Below are positions 47,020-60,343 of a stretch of 64,000 nucleotides of DNA, piece after piece. Under the pieces are notes generated by a model. It had not been told where the DNA came from and searched no databases. It worked only from the letters and a program-made list of their open reading frames with translations. Position 1 is the first letter of the stretch, and each line of letters begins with the position of its first letter. Made by a program: the position numbers and the translations under genes. The stretch is taken from contig NC_079422.1 of NCBI RefSeq assembly GCF_026213295.1, positions 2,063,573 through 2,127,572 on the forward strand. The letters run 5' to 3'. Source of the DNA: Gadus chalcogrammus (Eukaryota > Chordata > Actinopteri > Gadiformes > Gadidae).

Positions 47020-49672
47020 GGCTGTTGATGCTGAAAGGCCTCCACTCCGTGCCGCCTGACTACGGACAGTTAATTGACATGTTGATTGATCTTATTTTTG
47101 CAAGGCTGTGCAGGCACATTATTTTTTAAAACGCTTATTCTAAAAGGTGGAACATTTCCCATTTATTAAGAATATAATTGCTCCACAATGATGCACTGAT
47201 AATTAATGTTCTTCAGTTTGTACATTTCTGGATTCTAGGTCAGCAATTTTCTTTGTTTCATAAGTGCATTTAGACCAGGACTATCTGACCTGGGAATCCT
47301 AGTTTGCACAGTGCATTTAGACAATGACTCTCCCCTGGGTCTATTGTTTTGGGTGTAAGGGATTTATACTCTACATTAAAATTGCATGTATTTTATGTTG
47401 AACAAAAATTATGACTACATAAAAAAAAATGGTGGCATATTGCAGGTTGAATTGATTCTGTAAATTGAATACCACTGGTAATTGTTTGTACATTTTGGCA
47501 AAAACATCCATGTAACCTGGAGCAAAAACTGTGCTTTTTAAACTGTATAACACACATGTAGTTGCTCTATTGAAAAGAAAAGGTGTGGTTTGCCCTGCCA
47601 TCCTCTTCTATTGAAGGAGATGTCTGTTCCAGAACAAGTGCTTTATTTCCATATCATAATGTAGCTACTAAGACGCATAACATCTGTACAGTTAAAAAAA
47701 ACAAGAGGAAATGTACTGTACAAAGTTATATAGGCAAGAAAGGATTTATAAATTCATCACACAATATATTTAGGAGCTGAAATGAACTTCTCAACGTAGA
47801 TAACAAGTGCTATGCAAACATTATTTACAAAAAACGTAGCACGCATTTTCTCAATTTTCGTAAAAAAGAAAGGTTACCTTACATGTACAAGATAAAATAA
47901 ATGAATCACATTCTATACAATATGTATAGGGTTTAGATTTAAAAAATTATACATTTATATGACACTGTATGAATTATTCTTGCATGACATATGTAATAAC
48001 ATTCACGCTTACACTCTTCATACTTAACTCTTCGTCTCCCCATATCTCCCTTTCATCATTTACACACAAACCTTGGTCGAAAGCCATCGATGCAACTACA
48101 TCAAAAACGATTAGTCTGAATCTCAAAATGGTCTTCCTATGATTCCAGTTTTTAGGCATCTCAGAGTTCATTGCCACAATTTCCAATGCAAGAGGTTAGT
48201 TTGGAATGCTGTAAGGATCTAAGTTAAACTCAAGATAAGGCAAGCTTTTTTTTTAGTGCATAATAAGATTGCTACAAAAAAGCTATGTTACATTTTAAAG
48301 AGAATATAATTGAGTTCACCGGTTAATATACATACTTTACTACAGTCCAGTTCGCATAAAAGCTTTCCTTTATACTGGACGACAGAGATGTGGGGGGGGG
48401 GGGGGGGGGTTATCCGGCGCGCGGCTGGCCCGTTTTGACTGATGGATGCTGAGTTCAAAGTTGAAGGGCAGGCTGATCTAACTCTGAAGTGAAAGGCTCC
48501 GAATTAGGTAATAACGCTGCCTCTACTTGACATCCTTGTATGTATCGTCCATGCCACACACATGTCATGGGTGTGTGAAATCCTGGCTGGGGATGGGGGG
48601 AGGAGATCACATGCAAACTACTCAGACCGTATGGCTATTCTAACCTCTGGCTTGGCAGAAGACAAAGTGCATAGACAGCTCTCTGATCTCGGTGAAATCA
48701 GCAAGAGCATTTCTGCACCCCTAAGCTCCTGCTGGCCGGCAGGCTGGTTCGCCATCTCATGGCCCAAAGGCAAGGGGATATTAGAACTACACTACTATAA
48801 CCAACATGATGAGATGGGAGGACTATATAAAGAAAGAATTCAATGTGAAATGGGTGTCTACTTTTCTTTCCTAACTTTAATTCAAATGCAGTGAACTTCC
48901 CTGACAAGGTCAACAATTGCTAAACATTGTTGATCACAAGACATTGTGAAAATAAATATCAAATGAATTAGAAATTTGAGACATAAGTGAGGTAATCTTA
49001 AAGGAAAAAAATATTTTTTCTTGCCTTTAGCAAGCAAACAAATAATTTCTAAAACAGATTTTAGGCAACTTGTGACATTTTGGAAAGTATAGCTAGGAAG
49101 TGCACCTCTTCAAAGACAGTAAAACACGGGCAACACATCTAATCACACTCACACTCTTTACAATTGTGAATTTCGTCTTCCATCCCCACCAAAGCCTATT
49201 ATGTAGACAAGAGAGTACAAGCACAAGCACACGGGAATGTTACATACTGGAACTTTAAAATGCATTTTATTTTTATCTGCAATTGAAGGCAAATGCATGT
49301 GATCCTTTAATGAAGGAAACAGGATTTGTCCATTAAACCTTCTCTTGGTCCTAAGGAGGGGGGGGGCTGTCCTAACCCCTGAGCTTCCAACTGGTATCAA
49401 AGTTATGTTCTAGCTGACTGTGGGTCCTCTCAGCCCTGATTGGATAGACCACGCTAGTCTTAAGGGGCACACACGCATGCACACACTCGCACGCACACAC
49501 CTACACACATAAGCACTCAAACACTCACTCATAATCATTATCATCACATACGATATCACATATCAATACTGGTACGTATTGCTCTGCTCTTGTGACCATA
49601 TACTGTTTTTCAAAATATGATGTGTTTTCCATAACACTCAACACCACCATGGGTTAAATATATAGATATTAT

Positions 49673-49708
<36 letters not shown>

Positions 49709-50041
49709 CTAGTCTTAGAAACATTATGGCAACAGTTTGAGTAAAATTTCTTTCTCCTAAAAAGGCAGGAACATCACGTGTACGATCACACACTGAGCAC
49801 GTTATCAGAGACTCGTCAAACACAGTCTATATACTGTTGCTAAGGGCACACACACACATGTTCTGACCCATCTCTCCACCTCAGTAACTGGCTTATTGTT
49901 CACATCGGTTGTATAAAACAAAAAAAGTGAGAAAAATAGGGAAGGGGCAGGTGACAGAGAAATACTCTCCCAGGCTAACTTCCCTGATTTCATATAGTCC
50001 AATGACTACAACCTCACAGCTTGTACCAGAGTATGTGTACA

Positions 50042-50074
<33 letters not shown>

Positions 50075-50391
50075 CAAAGGTTACATTAATGATGCATGGT
50101 TTTAACCGGGACAACCCCTTTACGCTTGTACAAATACAATATGGAAAAGGACGGCCACACACAACAAATACATGGAAAAGACAAAGGAAAATAAAAAGGG
50201 ATTAATTGAGGAGTTAAAACGTTTGTTAATAGGGAGGGCTCTATAAAAATATATAGCTACTGTATAAACAAGTTCCTTGCAGGCTTGAGGAAGTGTTGCT
50301 GATGGAGGATGAGGCACTGTGCAACTGTACTGAGAGGCGGGCCTTGCAGATCTGGGTTGGGGGTATAGGCTTCTGCTAGTCTCCTTGGCCT
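47020..50391. other. Convergent cpvl and creb5 3' regions (right)
   Basis: No extra coding sequence. It holds a possible cpvl poly(A) signal at 47,375, a G run near 48,393, a (TA)n run near 49,675-49,706 and (CA)n near 50,043-50,068. The G run is mirrored by a C run of different length at 15,660. Confidence 0.6.
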
Positions 50392-51207
50392 CTAGTGGAT
50401 GGGGTGAATGTCTCTGCGGTGGTTAGCCTCTCCGTGTACACCGCTGCCCCCGACTGTCGTGGTGGAGGTGGTGATGGTGTTGTGCTGGATGACCTGCTGC
50501 TGGGAACACACTGGGGCCGGGCTGCTGGCAGGACTGCTCTCCGGACCTGGGAACATAAACCATGAGATCAGGGGAGTGGGAGGGAGGCGGAGAGAGAGAG
50601 AGAGAGCGAGCGAGAGATGCATTTTTTGCTGTGTGCAATGTGTGTGCCCAACTGCTTGTGTGAGAGTAAGAGACTTGGATTAGTGTAGAGTTGTTATTGT
50701 ACCTGCATGTGCATTATATTCTATTATATTTCAAATAGATGAGTATCAAAACAATCCAAGACCATAAATGATGTGCCTGGCAATGGCACTACTTTATAGC
50801 AGGACATTTGTTTGATTCATACCACCCTGTGCAAATTACGCACTCGACTTTCTTCTATAAATCCTCTGGCTGGCGCTATATTAGAGACCTTTGATGGATC
50901 GCACAGAAAAATGGAAATGTGACTCATTCAACTCCATAAACATTTCTGAATCGGCCTGGACACATTGGAGGTGACACAGACTAGACCATCAATGAAGACC
51001 TGATGGTCATCTTTCTTACAGACCCACGCTCCAGGGAGGGTTGGGGCTCCACACCGCTGTGCAAGGCCCTGGATGTGTCCCGGGAAGCAGAGATTAATCT
51101 AACTCTAGATTGTTAGAAATGATTTCTTAACTCAACGTAGACCTATGTGCATTTATTGAGGGAGGGGAGTTGTACTTTCACTGTAAGAGTGTGTTTGTGT
51201 GTGTTTG

Positions 51208-51243
<36 letters not shown>

Positions 51244-53982
51244 GCGACAGTTTATAGATTGTGTTTGACGCGTCTCTGATATCGAGTGTGTGATCGCAAA
51301 CGTGATGTTCCTGCTTTTTAGGAGAAAGAAAATTGACTCAAACTTTTCCAATAATATGTTTTTTTTGTGTGTGTGTCTGTGTGAGAATAATGAAGGGGCA
51401 AGATTGAGATTAATAAAAAGAAAGAGTGAGAGAGATAAAGGGAGTGAGAGAGTGAGTGTGAGAGAGAGAGGAAGAAGGAGAGGGAGAGGAAGGGAGAAGC
51501 AAGCTCCTTACTGAGATAGCCTTGGGAGTCCTTCTGCAGGCTGGTGATGGGACAGTCTTTGTGGGTGAGGAGAAGCTGCTTGAGTTGTGTCACCTCACTC
51601 TTTAGCATGGTGACTTCATTCTACACATGCAAGGTGATCTCTGGTCAGACATCACAGCATTGATCAACAGGCCCTGTGTGTACTTGACTCATAGTAAATC
51701 CCTTTAAGTTTCCTAAGTAAGAAAACGCTAAACTGAAATATTCTTATTCTTTCAGAATGTGTCTGTATTTGGCGTCACGTTCAAGTTGATATCCTAGAGT
51801 GAGCATGTTGGTGTCTTTACCTGGAGCTGCATGTTGGTCTGCGTCAGCTCCTCTGCCTTCTTCTCCAGCGATATCACCCACACTTTCCTCTTCTGCCGGC
51901 ACCTGGTGGCCGCCGCCCGGTTCCGCTCCAGGAACTTCCGCCTGCGTTCATCTGGGTCCTCGTCCACCACCCGCCGGCGCCGCCCGCCGCTCGAGGCCGG
52001 GGACTGCATGGTCTGGGTGGGCTGCATCTGCTGGGCGGCAGGGGACATCTAGATACAGAGAGAGGTTCCTGGGTGACCTTCACGCTGTCTAATAAACCAC
52101 TATGTATACATTAACTGGTCATTCTGTTCCTCTATAATTGACAGGAGACTCATAAAGTCCTTTAACCTATTGTCAATGTTGAAGCAATTGGTTCATGTAT
52201 TTTTTAATTCATCATAATTCGTTTTGTCGAAAGAGAAAGAGAGCGAGAGAGAGAAGATACGGATATGAAGATACAATATGGAAGATACACCTACAGCTCA
52301 TATCTCGGCAGTAGTACTGTAGATAATTTTATCACAGACCTTAGCCCTGGGTCTCTCAGAGCTTAACACCACTATCAGACCACAGCAAAATCACAGCTAA
52401 CTTACATAGACCAACACCTAACCAAGGGGCATTAAAACCAAACAAACTACACACTATAAACAAATGCTACAGGTGGACCTTTTCCCTTTTTTTTATTATT
52501 ATTATTTTTTATTATTATTTTCTTAAACAAAAAAACGAAAAAATCACAAATCTCCATAATAGACCTCCACGCAGATCCATAATATTCAATAAATTAATTT
52601 AAATTCCCAGTTTCTAGAATAAAGTCTCATAAAGATCCAGGGTCCTTCATCCCCACAGTCAATTTCATTGAGGACTGATGTTGCCCGGTCCATTGACAGG
52701 AGATCCATAAAGTCCTTTAACCTATTATCAATGTTGAGGCAACAATGTTGAAAAAAAGGCTAATGCTATGATGCGTTGAGTAAGAGTTGACTCAATATTT
52801 TCTACTCTACTGCCTAAAAGGCAAATAAGTGGGCAGAGTGGTATTTTCACTTTCAGAATAGCTCTTTAATTTCCAATAGCTCTTTACTGAGGGGCTTTGC
52901 CACATTAGATGTATCAATGTTCCTGCCTCTCCGCAACCATGCCAACACAAATTGGAGAGGGACTTGTCCATTTTCTTTAATCTGCTAACTGTTGTATAAG
53001 CCCTGTGCAAAAAAAATATTTGAAGAATATTATATCCTGCACATTTTGATAAGGCTGTTGTGTTTTTGGTAACAGTATCCCACTGTTCCTCAGGGGTATG
53101 CCCAAGTCCTGCTCCCATTGTGTTGGATAGAGGATCTCAAAGGATGCAAAGGACAACAACTCGTATAACCTTGACACTGTTCTCAAATATTTCCCTTTTG
53201 ATTTTCCCTATTCCTTAAAGCTCTGTCTGGAGCCTGTGTTGGTGCGGCCTTATAGTGGGGGCCTAGTGTGTGGGGCTCAGGGTGTGGTGGGGACATATTT
53301 TCCACAGGAGAATCCTTATATTGGAGACTTTACAGCCTACCTATGACCCGTGGCCACAGACCAGAAAGGGAGAGCTGACCTTTCAGACAGCCGCCAGGAA
53401 AGTGGTCGGCTGCACAGAGGGAGACAACAAGGGCTTTACTGCTGCTTAATAGTCATAAGGAGGCTTAAATATTATTGTTAGACTTTGTTAATGTCATAAA
53501 CATATGTTATATCAACAGTTTATATACACTATAAATCTAAATATAGAAAATGTATTGACATGAAAAACTTTGGCCTCCTGCCTGCCCACTAGTGTGAGTG
53601 ACGTGAGGTATGGTGGTGAGTGCTGGTGGGACCCTACCAATCAAGAGGGGAGGAGCCTTACCTGTGAGGAGTGCATGGCACCATGCGGTGAGGTCTGGTG
53701 CGGGGGGCCGGGGTGGAGTTGGTGGTTGTGGGAGCTGTGATGGGGGTTGTGACCCTGGGGCTGATGGTGTACGCCCTGCCCGTGGGCATGGCTGTGGTGG
53801 TGGTGGCCATGTTGTTGGTAGGCATGGGGAGGCGCCTGCATGTGCTGGTGGGGGTGCGAGTGCATGGGGTGGTGGACCCCTTGCTCCTGACGTGACGACA
53901 TCATCTCCATCATGTGACCCATGGAGTTCATGTTGCCATTGGCGATGGCCCCCGGGTGGTGCGAAAGTGCAGCCTTCAGCCT
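50392..53982 (-). CDS. creb5: creb5, C-terminal exons (right copy, intact)
   Basis: Four exons join in phase to 270 codons: 53,662-53,982 (107 codons, 5' most), 51,821-52,048, 51,512-51,620 and 50,392-50,546 (stop at 50,392-50,394). The first exon encodes a Met/His/Pro/Gln-rich segment with HHHHSHAH. The second carries the basic region (RRRKFLERNRAAATRCRQKR). The second and third together form the leucine zipper (VWVISLEKKAEEL ... VTQLKQLLLTH). The last encodes CSQQQVIQHNTITTS and a short tail ending HPIH. CREB5 acts in the nucleus on cAMP-response elements. The 5' exons should lie beyond the right edge of the window. Introns host an L1-like fragment and GA/GT microsatellites. Confidence 0.93.
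52225..52470 (+). mobile_element. LINE fragment in creb5 intron (right copy of 11,610-11,850)
   Basis: Starts with a GA-rich run and contains ctacagctcatatctcggca. It belongs to the family of the 61,400-63,360 element. Confidence 0.75.
52480..53210 (-). mobile_element. L1/Tx1-like LINE fragment (right copy)
   Basis: The minus strand encodes a C-terminal ORF2 piece with a CWHGCGEAGTL motif. The open frame starts further upstream than in the left arm. Confidence 0.7.
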
Positions 53983-54297
53983 CTGTGAAGACAATGGTCA
54001 TGAGTCAGACATAGATCTTTATGTATAGATCCAGTTTTTATGGACAGGAGAAAAGGTTCCTTCCCATTGATCAGCCCTCCCATTGATCAGCCCTCCAATT
54101 AGCAGCGGTGGCAGTACGCTAAACGGTGTTGACTGTAACGTAAGAAACAGTTCTGTGAATTCATATGTCCTGTCCTCTGTTTTTCTGTCACTAATGTCAT
54201 CCTCTTCAATCCCTTCACTGCCTTTCACTGCCTTCCCTCTATCTCGCTCTCCCTCCTTCATCTTTTTCATATCCCTCATAGCCTCTATCCCTCTCTT

Positions 54298-54397
<100 letters not shown>

Positions 54398-54689
54398 TCT
54401 CTCTGGAGCAGGCTGAAGGGTGTTATGGACCACAGATACGTTTTTTTGTTGTTGTGCCAAATATAATATATGTAATAATATATATAATATAATATATGCT
54501 CTGCTCTTTTGCATTCTGTCAGCTTTCAGGAATAGTGTGAGATGACTCAATGATTACATGGCTTGCCATGTATAGTACAAGATATGACAAATAATTACTG
54601 AAATAGTAATAGATCATTTCAAGTAGATATTACTTATTAGCTAACGGTAACTTCTAGTAAAATGATAAGCTTTTGTAAAATTGGGTTTG

Positions 54690-55720
54690 ATAAATAAGGC
54701 AAGGCAAGGCAACTTTATTTATATAGTACTTTTCATACACAAGGCAGACTCAAAGTGCTTCACATATAAACATTGTCATAAAATAAAATAATAGATAAGT
54801 AAAAGAAAACAAATGCAAAGAAATGGGTAAAATAAAAAGTTAAAAAGGCATTTTAGTATTAAAATAGCAAATAAAGGCAAAGTTAAAAAAGCTTTTTAGA
54901 AAGTACAATGTATTTAAGATTTAGCAGAAAGCTAAAGCAAACATAAAAGTCTTCAGTCTTGTTTTAAAGGTGCTCAGAGTTGGGGCAAGTCTTAAATCCT
55001 CTGGGAGTTTATTCCAGCTATTTGTTGCATAGTAACTAAATCCTAATTTCCCATGTTTCGTGTTTACTCTGGGGATAATTAACAGATTGGTCTCAGAGGA
55101 ATTTAGTGGTCTAGAAGGCTTATGTAGTGGAAGCATATCAGTTAAATATTTGGGCCTAAACCATGTAGGGATTTATAGGATAGCAACATGATTTTAAAAT
55201 CAATTCACTGACCTACAGGAAGCCAATGTAACGATTTCAGAATTGGTGTAATATGTTCAAATGTTTTGGTCTTTGTTAGAACTCTAGCAGCAGCATTCTG
55301 AACAAGCTGAAGCTTCCTCAAAGTTTGTTTTGGGAGACCTGTAAGGAGACCACTACAGTAATCAAGCTTACTAGTAATAAAGGCATGTACAAGTTTTTGT
55401 AAGTCTTCGGTGGACATGAGCCCTCTAATTTTGCTACATTTTTAAGGGGATAATATGCCGATTTTGTAACTGATTTGATGTGACTGTCGAAATGTAAATC
55501 TGAATCCATGATAACCCCTAGATTTCTGGCTTTGATTAAGGTTCTCAGGGACAGAGAGTGAAGGTGTTGGGTTACTTTAAGTATTTCCGTTTTAGAACCA
55601 AATACAATTATCACTGTTTTGTCCTCATTTAGTTGAAGGAAATTTCGGCACATCCATTCTTTCACTTGCTCAATGCACTGGCACAGCAGATCTATAGGCC
55701 GATAGACATTTGGTGATAGC
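54690..55720 (-). mobile_element. L2/CR1-like LINE 3' end (right copy)
   Basis: The minus strand carries the reverse-transcriptase C-terminus in long frames, with KLDYCSGLLTGLPKQTL, VQNAAARVLT and LHWLPV motifs, then a tail with aaggcaaggcaactttattt. It is more open than the left copy, yet still truncated at its 5' end. Confidence 0.8.
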
Positions 55721-56643
55721 AATACATAGATAGAAATAACTAGTAAGTAAGTAATATTTTCTTGATTCGAAGGACAAGTACAATTCCCCCCCCCCGCCAG
55801 ATGCTGTCAGTTAGCTGCTATCAGAATATGTCTGGGACCTCATATCTTTAAAAACGTTCCACTCTCTCTTCCCACAGGAAGCGGCAGCCAGTTGGTCTGG
55901 ATCACACCGCCCCTCCATGACCAATTTCTAGTCTAGGGGTTCCCTCACTCGTGGGGTCTCTCTCCCAGTCCCCTTCTAGAAGAGAGATAAGGTACAAAGA
56001 GTGTACTGTAACCGCCAAGAGAACCAGATTGAGGCCCCTCTATTCCTTTGAGTGCACACTAGAAAGTGTCTTTAATGATACAAAGAGAGCATTAAACCAA
56101 CGCACTCAAACCACCATCTTGCAAAGCCTGTTTTGACAGTTAGGTTTTTACCGATCTTACCAAGATACTCACACAGTAGCACTCAATTCTAAAATGTGTG
56201 TGAGTTTTCATGTTCACCTCTACTTTTTCTTTACAATCATTTCATGCAGCCTTACTGAAAGGATTGGATGTCATCATGGATGCCCGTGCACTCAGTGTGT
56301 CTGACTGGAGTCTTCCACCAGGCTTTGCAGGTCTACTGTTAAAGGTAGCGAATGAGTCTTTGGGGGAATGGCTTTGGAGGGATCGGCGGGGTGTGTTTAA
56401 CGTTGAATACTTTCAGTCTCTAGCTTACTCTGGCTGATTTCTCCACCTTACCTCCCTAGCTTGAAAGACAATCATATTTGTAATATTCATTTTTCTCTTG
56501 TGCTGTCAAATCCCAGCCGATTCAGTCTTAGCAACAGCCCTCTCAAAGTTCAGTCATACATGATGTACCAGGGAGGTTAAAGGCTGTCTCAGGCCTGCAG
56601 CTGACTCATAACCAAGACATACAATGGGCAGTAGGGAGCATTG
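55721..56643. other. No gene recognised (right)
   Basis: Mirror of 7,453-8,370. It contains a C run near 55,790 and a 75-codon plus frame (56,210-56,437) without recognisable similarity. It ends with aaagg (56,644-56,648), the retroelement target duplication. Confidence 0.4.
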
Positions 56644-56648
56644 AAAGG

Positions 56649-57318
56649 TGTTCTGCCCTTCAGGCATTTCATTTGAATTGAATGCTTTAAATTTGTGTTT
56701 CATCCAGACTTTTATTTTGACGTTGTATTTTCGAGCTGCACAGGAAGCAGGAAGGAAAATAGTTTAGATCACGTTAGAATGCGCGCGTAGAAAACGTTAG
56801 AAACGGCAGGTTGATTGGGAGTGCAGACAGTCACTACCCCAGAGAAAGGCTTTTTGCATGTTGGTTCCCCAGCAGAGGCATCGCTTGTACGTATCGTATC
56901 TTTGTTGTGGCTTTGTTGACTCATTTGTATGTTAATTACATGATGTAAAAACAGAGTTATAAGGCTAACTAATCGGGAATGTTAACTATGTTAGAATGTT
57001 AGTTTCAACTTGTGGCCTTCAAGATAATGTTGGTTCTAAGAAATGTTAACATATAGCTTTATATGTGATTTCTATACTTAAGGTATTGTTCAAGGAAACT
57101 AGGTGACTTAACTAATTGCAATACTTTGTTGTTTGTTTTCTAGTTTCACTCTCTTTCATCTTTTGATCTCTTGATCTTATCTACATGGATTCAATACAAT
57201 GTGAAGAATGAAAATAAATCTACAAACAAGAATTCAAGGCATTCTTCATGTTCATGAATAGAAGAGAGTTTAGCTCACTGTCTAGTTGGAGTTAGCACAC
57301 CCCACCGAGGAGAGTACA
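56649..57318 (+). repeat. 5' LTR of BEL/Pao element (right)
   Basis: TGTTCTGCCC start, GAGTACA end. The gag ATG follows 57 nt later. Confidence 0.88.
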
Positions 57319-57375
57319 GTGAAAAAGCGTTATTCAACTGGAGTTTCAACGTCCAAAGAAGCAAGATAAGAAAAA

Positions 57376-59130
57376 ATGGATTTAGCCGGGACTTCTAATG
57401 TATCTGTACATACGAGAAAATCAAAGAGTTCTTCCTCATCGACATCGAGTGCAGCAGTAAGGGCGCGCGCTAAAGCAGAGGCTGCGAAAGCACGAGCAAC
57501 ATTTGCTGAGAGAGAGGTGACACTCAAGGTACAAAAAGCAGAGAAGGAAGCCGAGCTACAATTAGGTAAAGCCAAGCTGGAAGCGGAATTGAGCGCACTC
57601 GCACTTCAAAGAGAGGCAGCTGCAGCTATTGCCCAAGCCGAGGGACTAGAAGCAGCTGAACTAGACATAGGAGATTCGATCAGGACTGATCCATCTTCAC
57701 TAGATCTGCAAAATGAAATTGCAACACGCACTAACGAATATGTTGAAGCACAAGCTGGGCTTGACGTATCACAGACTCGGGTATCCGTCCATACCACATC
57801 ACCTGGAGTAGCCCTATCAGACGCAAGCTACGTCACATGGCCCCCTCCACCAGAGCACAACTCTGAGCCACAGGGAGAGATAAAAGAGGATGAAACTCCC
57901 TACAGACCATCTAGGCATGATGCAACACCAAGGCAGACATTTCTCAGTGCTAAATCTAGGTATGTAACCCACATCAGCGCACCACTCAATGGAGGTCATA
58001 CAAGTCAGGAAAGACGCGATGGACAACAAACAACGAACATTGGAGATAATGGACATCACACAACACCCGCTAGAGGTACGGACAGCCCACAAAACCCAAG
58101 ACAACACATCATCCTCACAAATCACCATTTAAGGCAACAGCTCCATCATACGTACCCATGTATGCTCCATCCACTGCAAGTGTGGCACCTGAAACAGAAC
58201 ACCTGGCACGATACCTGGCTCGTCGTGATTTAGTGAGTACAAGTCTCTACCAATTCGATGATAAACCTGAAAATTATCTAGCATGGCAGTCATCATTCAG
58301 TAATGCTACTACAGGCTTAGGACTCACAACAACTGAAATGTTGGATCTGCTGATTAAATGGCTAGGAACAGAGTCGGTCAAGCACATCAAAAGGATCCGC
58401 TCTGTGTATGTCGGAAATCCAGACGTAGCATTGAAAAAGGCCTGGGACCGCCTCCAAGAGTGCTACGCCGCACCGGAAGTAATGGAAGAGGCTCTTTTTA
58501 AAAAGACTGGATGAATTTCCAAGAATATCAACCAAAGATTATGGGAAGCTGAGGGACCTAGGCGATCTTCTTATGGAACTCCAGGGTGCCAGAGAAGAAG
58601 GTTACCTCACAGGATTGACCTACCTGGATACAGCCAGGGGCATAGGGCCCATTGTGGAGAAACTCCCTTATGGGCTACAGGAAAAATGGCTAACAGTAGG
58701 TTCAAGGTTTAAAGAAGAAAACAACGGCCACTTCCCTCCATTTAATTATTTTGCCGATTTCATCTGTCATGAAGCACGCCGGAGAAATGACCCCAGTTTT
58801 ATCCTTTCATGCGCAAGCAGCAACGGGTTGAAGTCAGACAAAGTAGCCTCTAACAGTTATGGGAGGAAAATATCTGTTCACAAGACAGACATCTCTCCAG
58901 GGAAAGACCCACCTGCAAACTCACCTGAGAGAAAGCCTGATGGGCCAGAGAAAAACTGTCCCATTCACAACAAACCACATGCGCTGAGGAAAATGCAGAA
59001 CATTTAGAGGGGAAGATTCTCGAAGAACGAAAAAGCCTTCTCAAAGAGCATGGGATTTGTTTCAAATGCTGCACTTCAGCTAGCCATCTTGCAAGAGACT
59101 GTAAAGTTAAAGTAAAGTGTGCGAGTGTGA
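57376..59130 (+). pseudogene. BEL/Pao gag-like gene (right copy)
   Basis: Open for 285 codons from 57,376, with an Ala/Lys/Glu-rich helical start (residues 20-95), then frameshifts near 58,150-58,230, 58,500 and 59,000. The gag core lies at 58,220-58,800 and the zinc knuckle at 58,960-59,150. The role is capsid assembly and RNA packaging by family knowledge. This copy cannot make a full-length product as written. Confidence 0.75.
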
Positions 59131-60245
59131 CAGCAACCGACATCATGCTGCTATGCATCCAGGTCCACCACCTCAAGTCTTCAGAAGGCCTACACCCCCA
59201 TCAGACAATGGCGGGGAGGAAGAGGAACACAGCAGCGACAGCACAGCCATCAGCTCACACTGTACCCAGGGCGTGTGGCTCAGGTCGAACAGCAAGCTCC
59301 TGTGCGAAGATTTGTCTGGTCCGAGTATATCCACAAGGTCAACGTGAGAAGGCAGCCAACATGTACGTGATTTTGGATGATCAAAGTAACCGTTCACTTG
59401 TGCGATCAGACTTCTTCCAGCTTTTCAACATCAAGGGCCAACCATTCCCCTACTCACTCAAGACCTGTGCTGGGCTAGTTGAGACGTCAGGCAGAAAGGC
59501 AGAGGGCTTTCAGGTCGAATCACTCGATGGGCAGACCAGCCTACAACTACCATCACTAATTGATTGTAATGACATACTCATCGACCGCTCCGAAATACCG
59601 ACCCCTGACGCAACCTGTCACCATCCACACCTGCGAAGTGTAGCGCCGCACTTACCTGAGCTCGATCCCAAGGCGGAGATCCTCATCTTGCTAGGCAGAG
59701 ACATTGTGAGGGTTCATAAAGTCCGGCAGCAAGTGAGTGGGCCTCACAATGCCCCCTTCGCACAAAGACTTGATTTGGGATGGGTTATAGTAGGAGACGT
59801 GTGCCTAGGGAACGCACATAGGCCGGCTGTGGGCACATTCAAGACAAATGTGCTAGAGAATGGCCGACCCACCTTTCTCAAACCTTGCAAAGGCTTCATG
59901 AAGCTGACTGAGGATATGTCCCAGGGAGGGGCGCAGAAGAACCCACCGCACGGAGACTTCACAGACAAGGATCTTCTCAGCAGACAATGGAGACAAGTCC
60001 AAGCCCTTACCGACAGATTCTGGCGTCGCTGGCGTCAGGAGTTCCTTCCCACTCTGCAAGCCCGCCGGAAATGGAGAGATTCCCACCGGGACCTGAAAGA
60101 AGGGGACATTGTGCTCCTGAAGGACAATCAAGCCGCACGCAACGTGTGGCCTATGGCGATGATCACAGCTGTCTTTCCAGGGAGAGACAGCAAAGTAAGG
60201 TGGAGCTCAGGACATCGGATCAAGGTTCTCCGAAGGTGTTCCTAA
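59127..60245 (+). CDS. BEL/Pao protease-integrase-tail fusion ORF
   Basis: A 372-codon open frame. Residues 75-200 or so are protease-like (DUF1758; VILDDQSNRSLVRSDF motif, with LGRDIVRVHKV further on). Residues 255 to the end are the integrase C-terminal region (DUF5641) with WRQ..ALTDRFWRRWRQEFLP and KEGDIVLLKD motifs. Everything normally between them (reverse transcriptase, RNase H, integrase core) is absent, yet the frame stays open across the join near codon 245-250. Probably a deletion derivative mobilised in trans. A short alternative frame extends the end to 60,292. Confidence 0.7.
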   Translation: MTATDIMLLCIQVHHLKSSEGLHPHQTMAGRKRNTAATAQPSAHTVPRACGSGRTASSCAKICLVRVYPQGQREKAANMYVILDDQSNRSLVRSDFFQLFNIKGQPFPYSLKTCAGLVETSGRKAEGFQVESLDGQTSLQLPSLIDCNDILIDRSEIPTPDATCHHPHLRSVAPHLPELDPKAEILILLGRDIVRVHKVRQQVSGPHNAPFAQRLDLGWVIVGDVCLGNAHRPAVGTFKTNVLENGRPTFLKPCKGFMKLTEDMSQGGAQKNPPHGDFTDKDLLSRQWRQVQALTDRFWRRWRQEFLPTLQARRKWRDSHRDLKEGDIVLLKDNQAARNVWPMAMITAVFPGRDSKVRWSSGHRIKVLRRCS

Positions 60246-60343
60246 GACCTGTGTCAGAAGTAGTTCTCCTTCTGCCAAAAGACTGTAGTTAATGGACAGA
60301 GACATTTAAAAGCTCATAGTGACCTTTAAGGTCAGACGGGGAG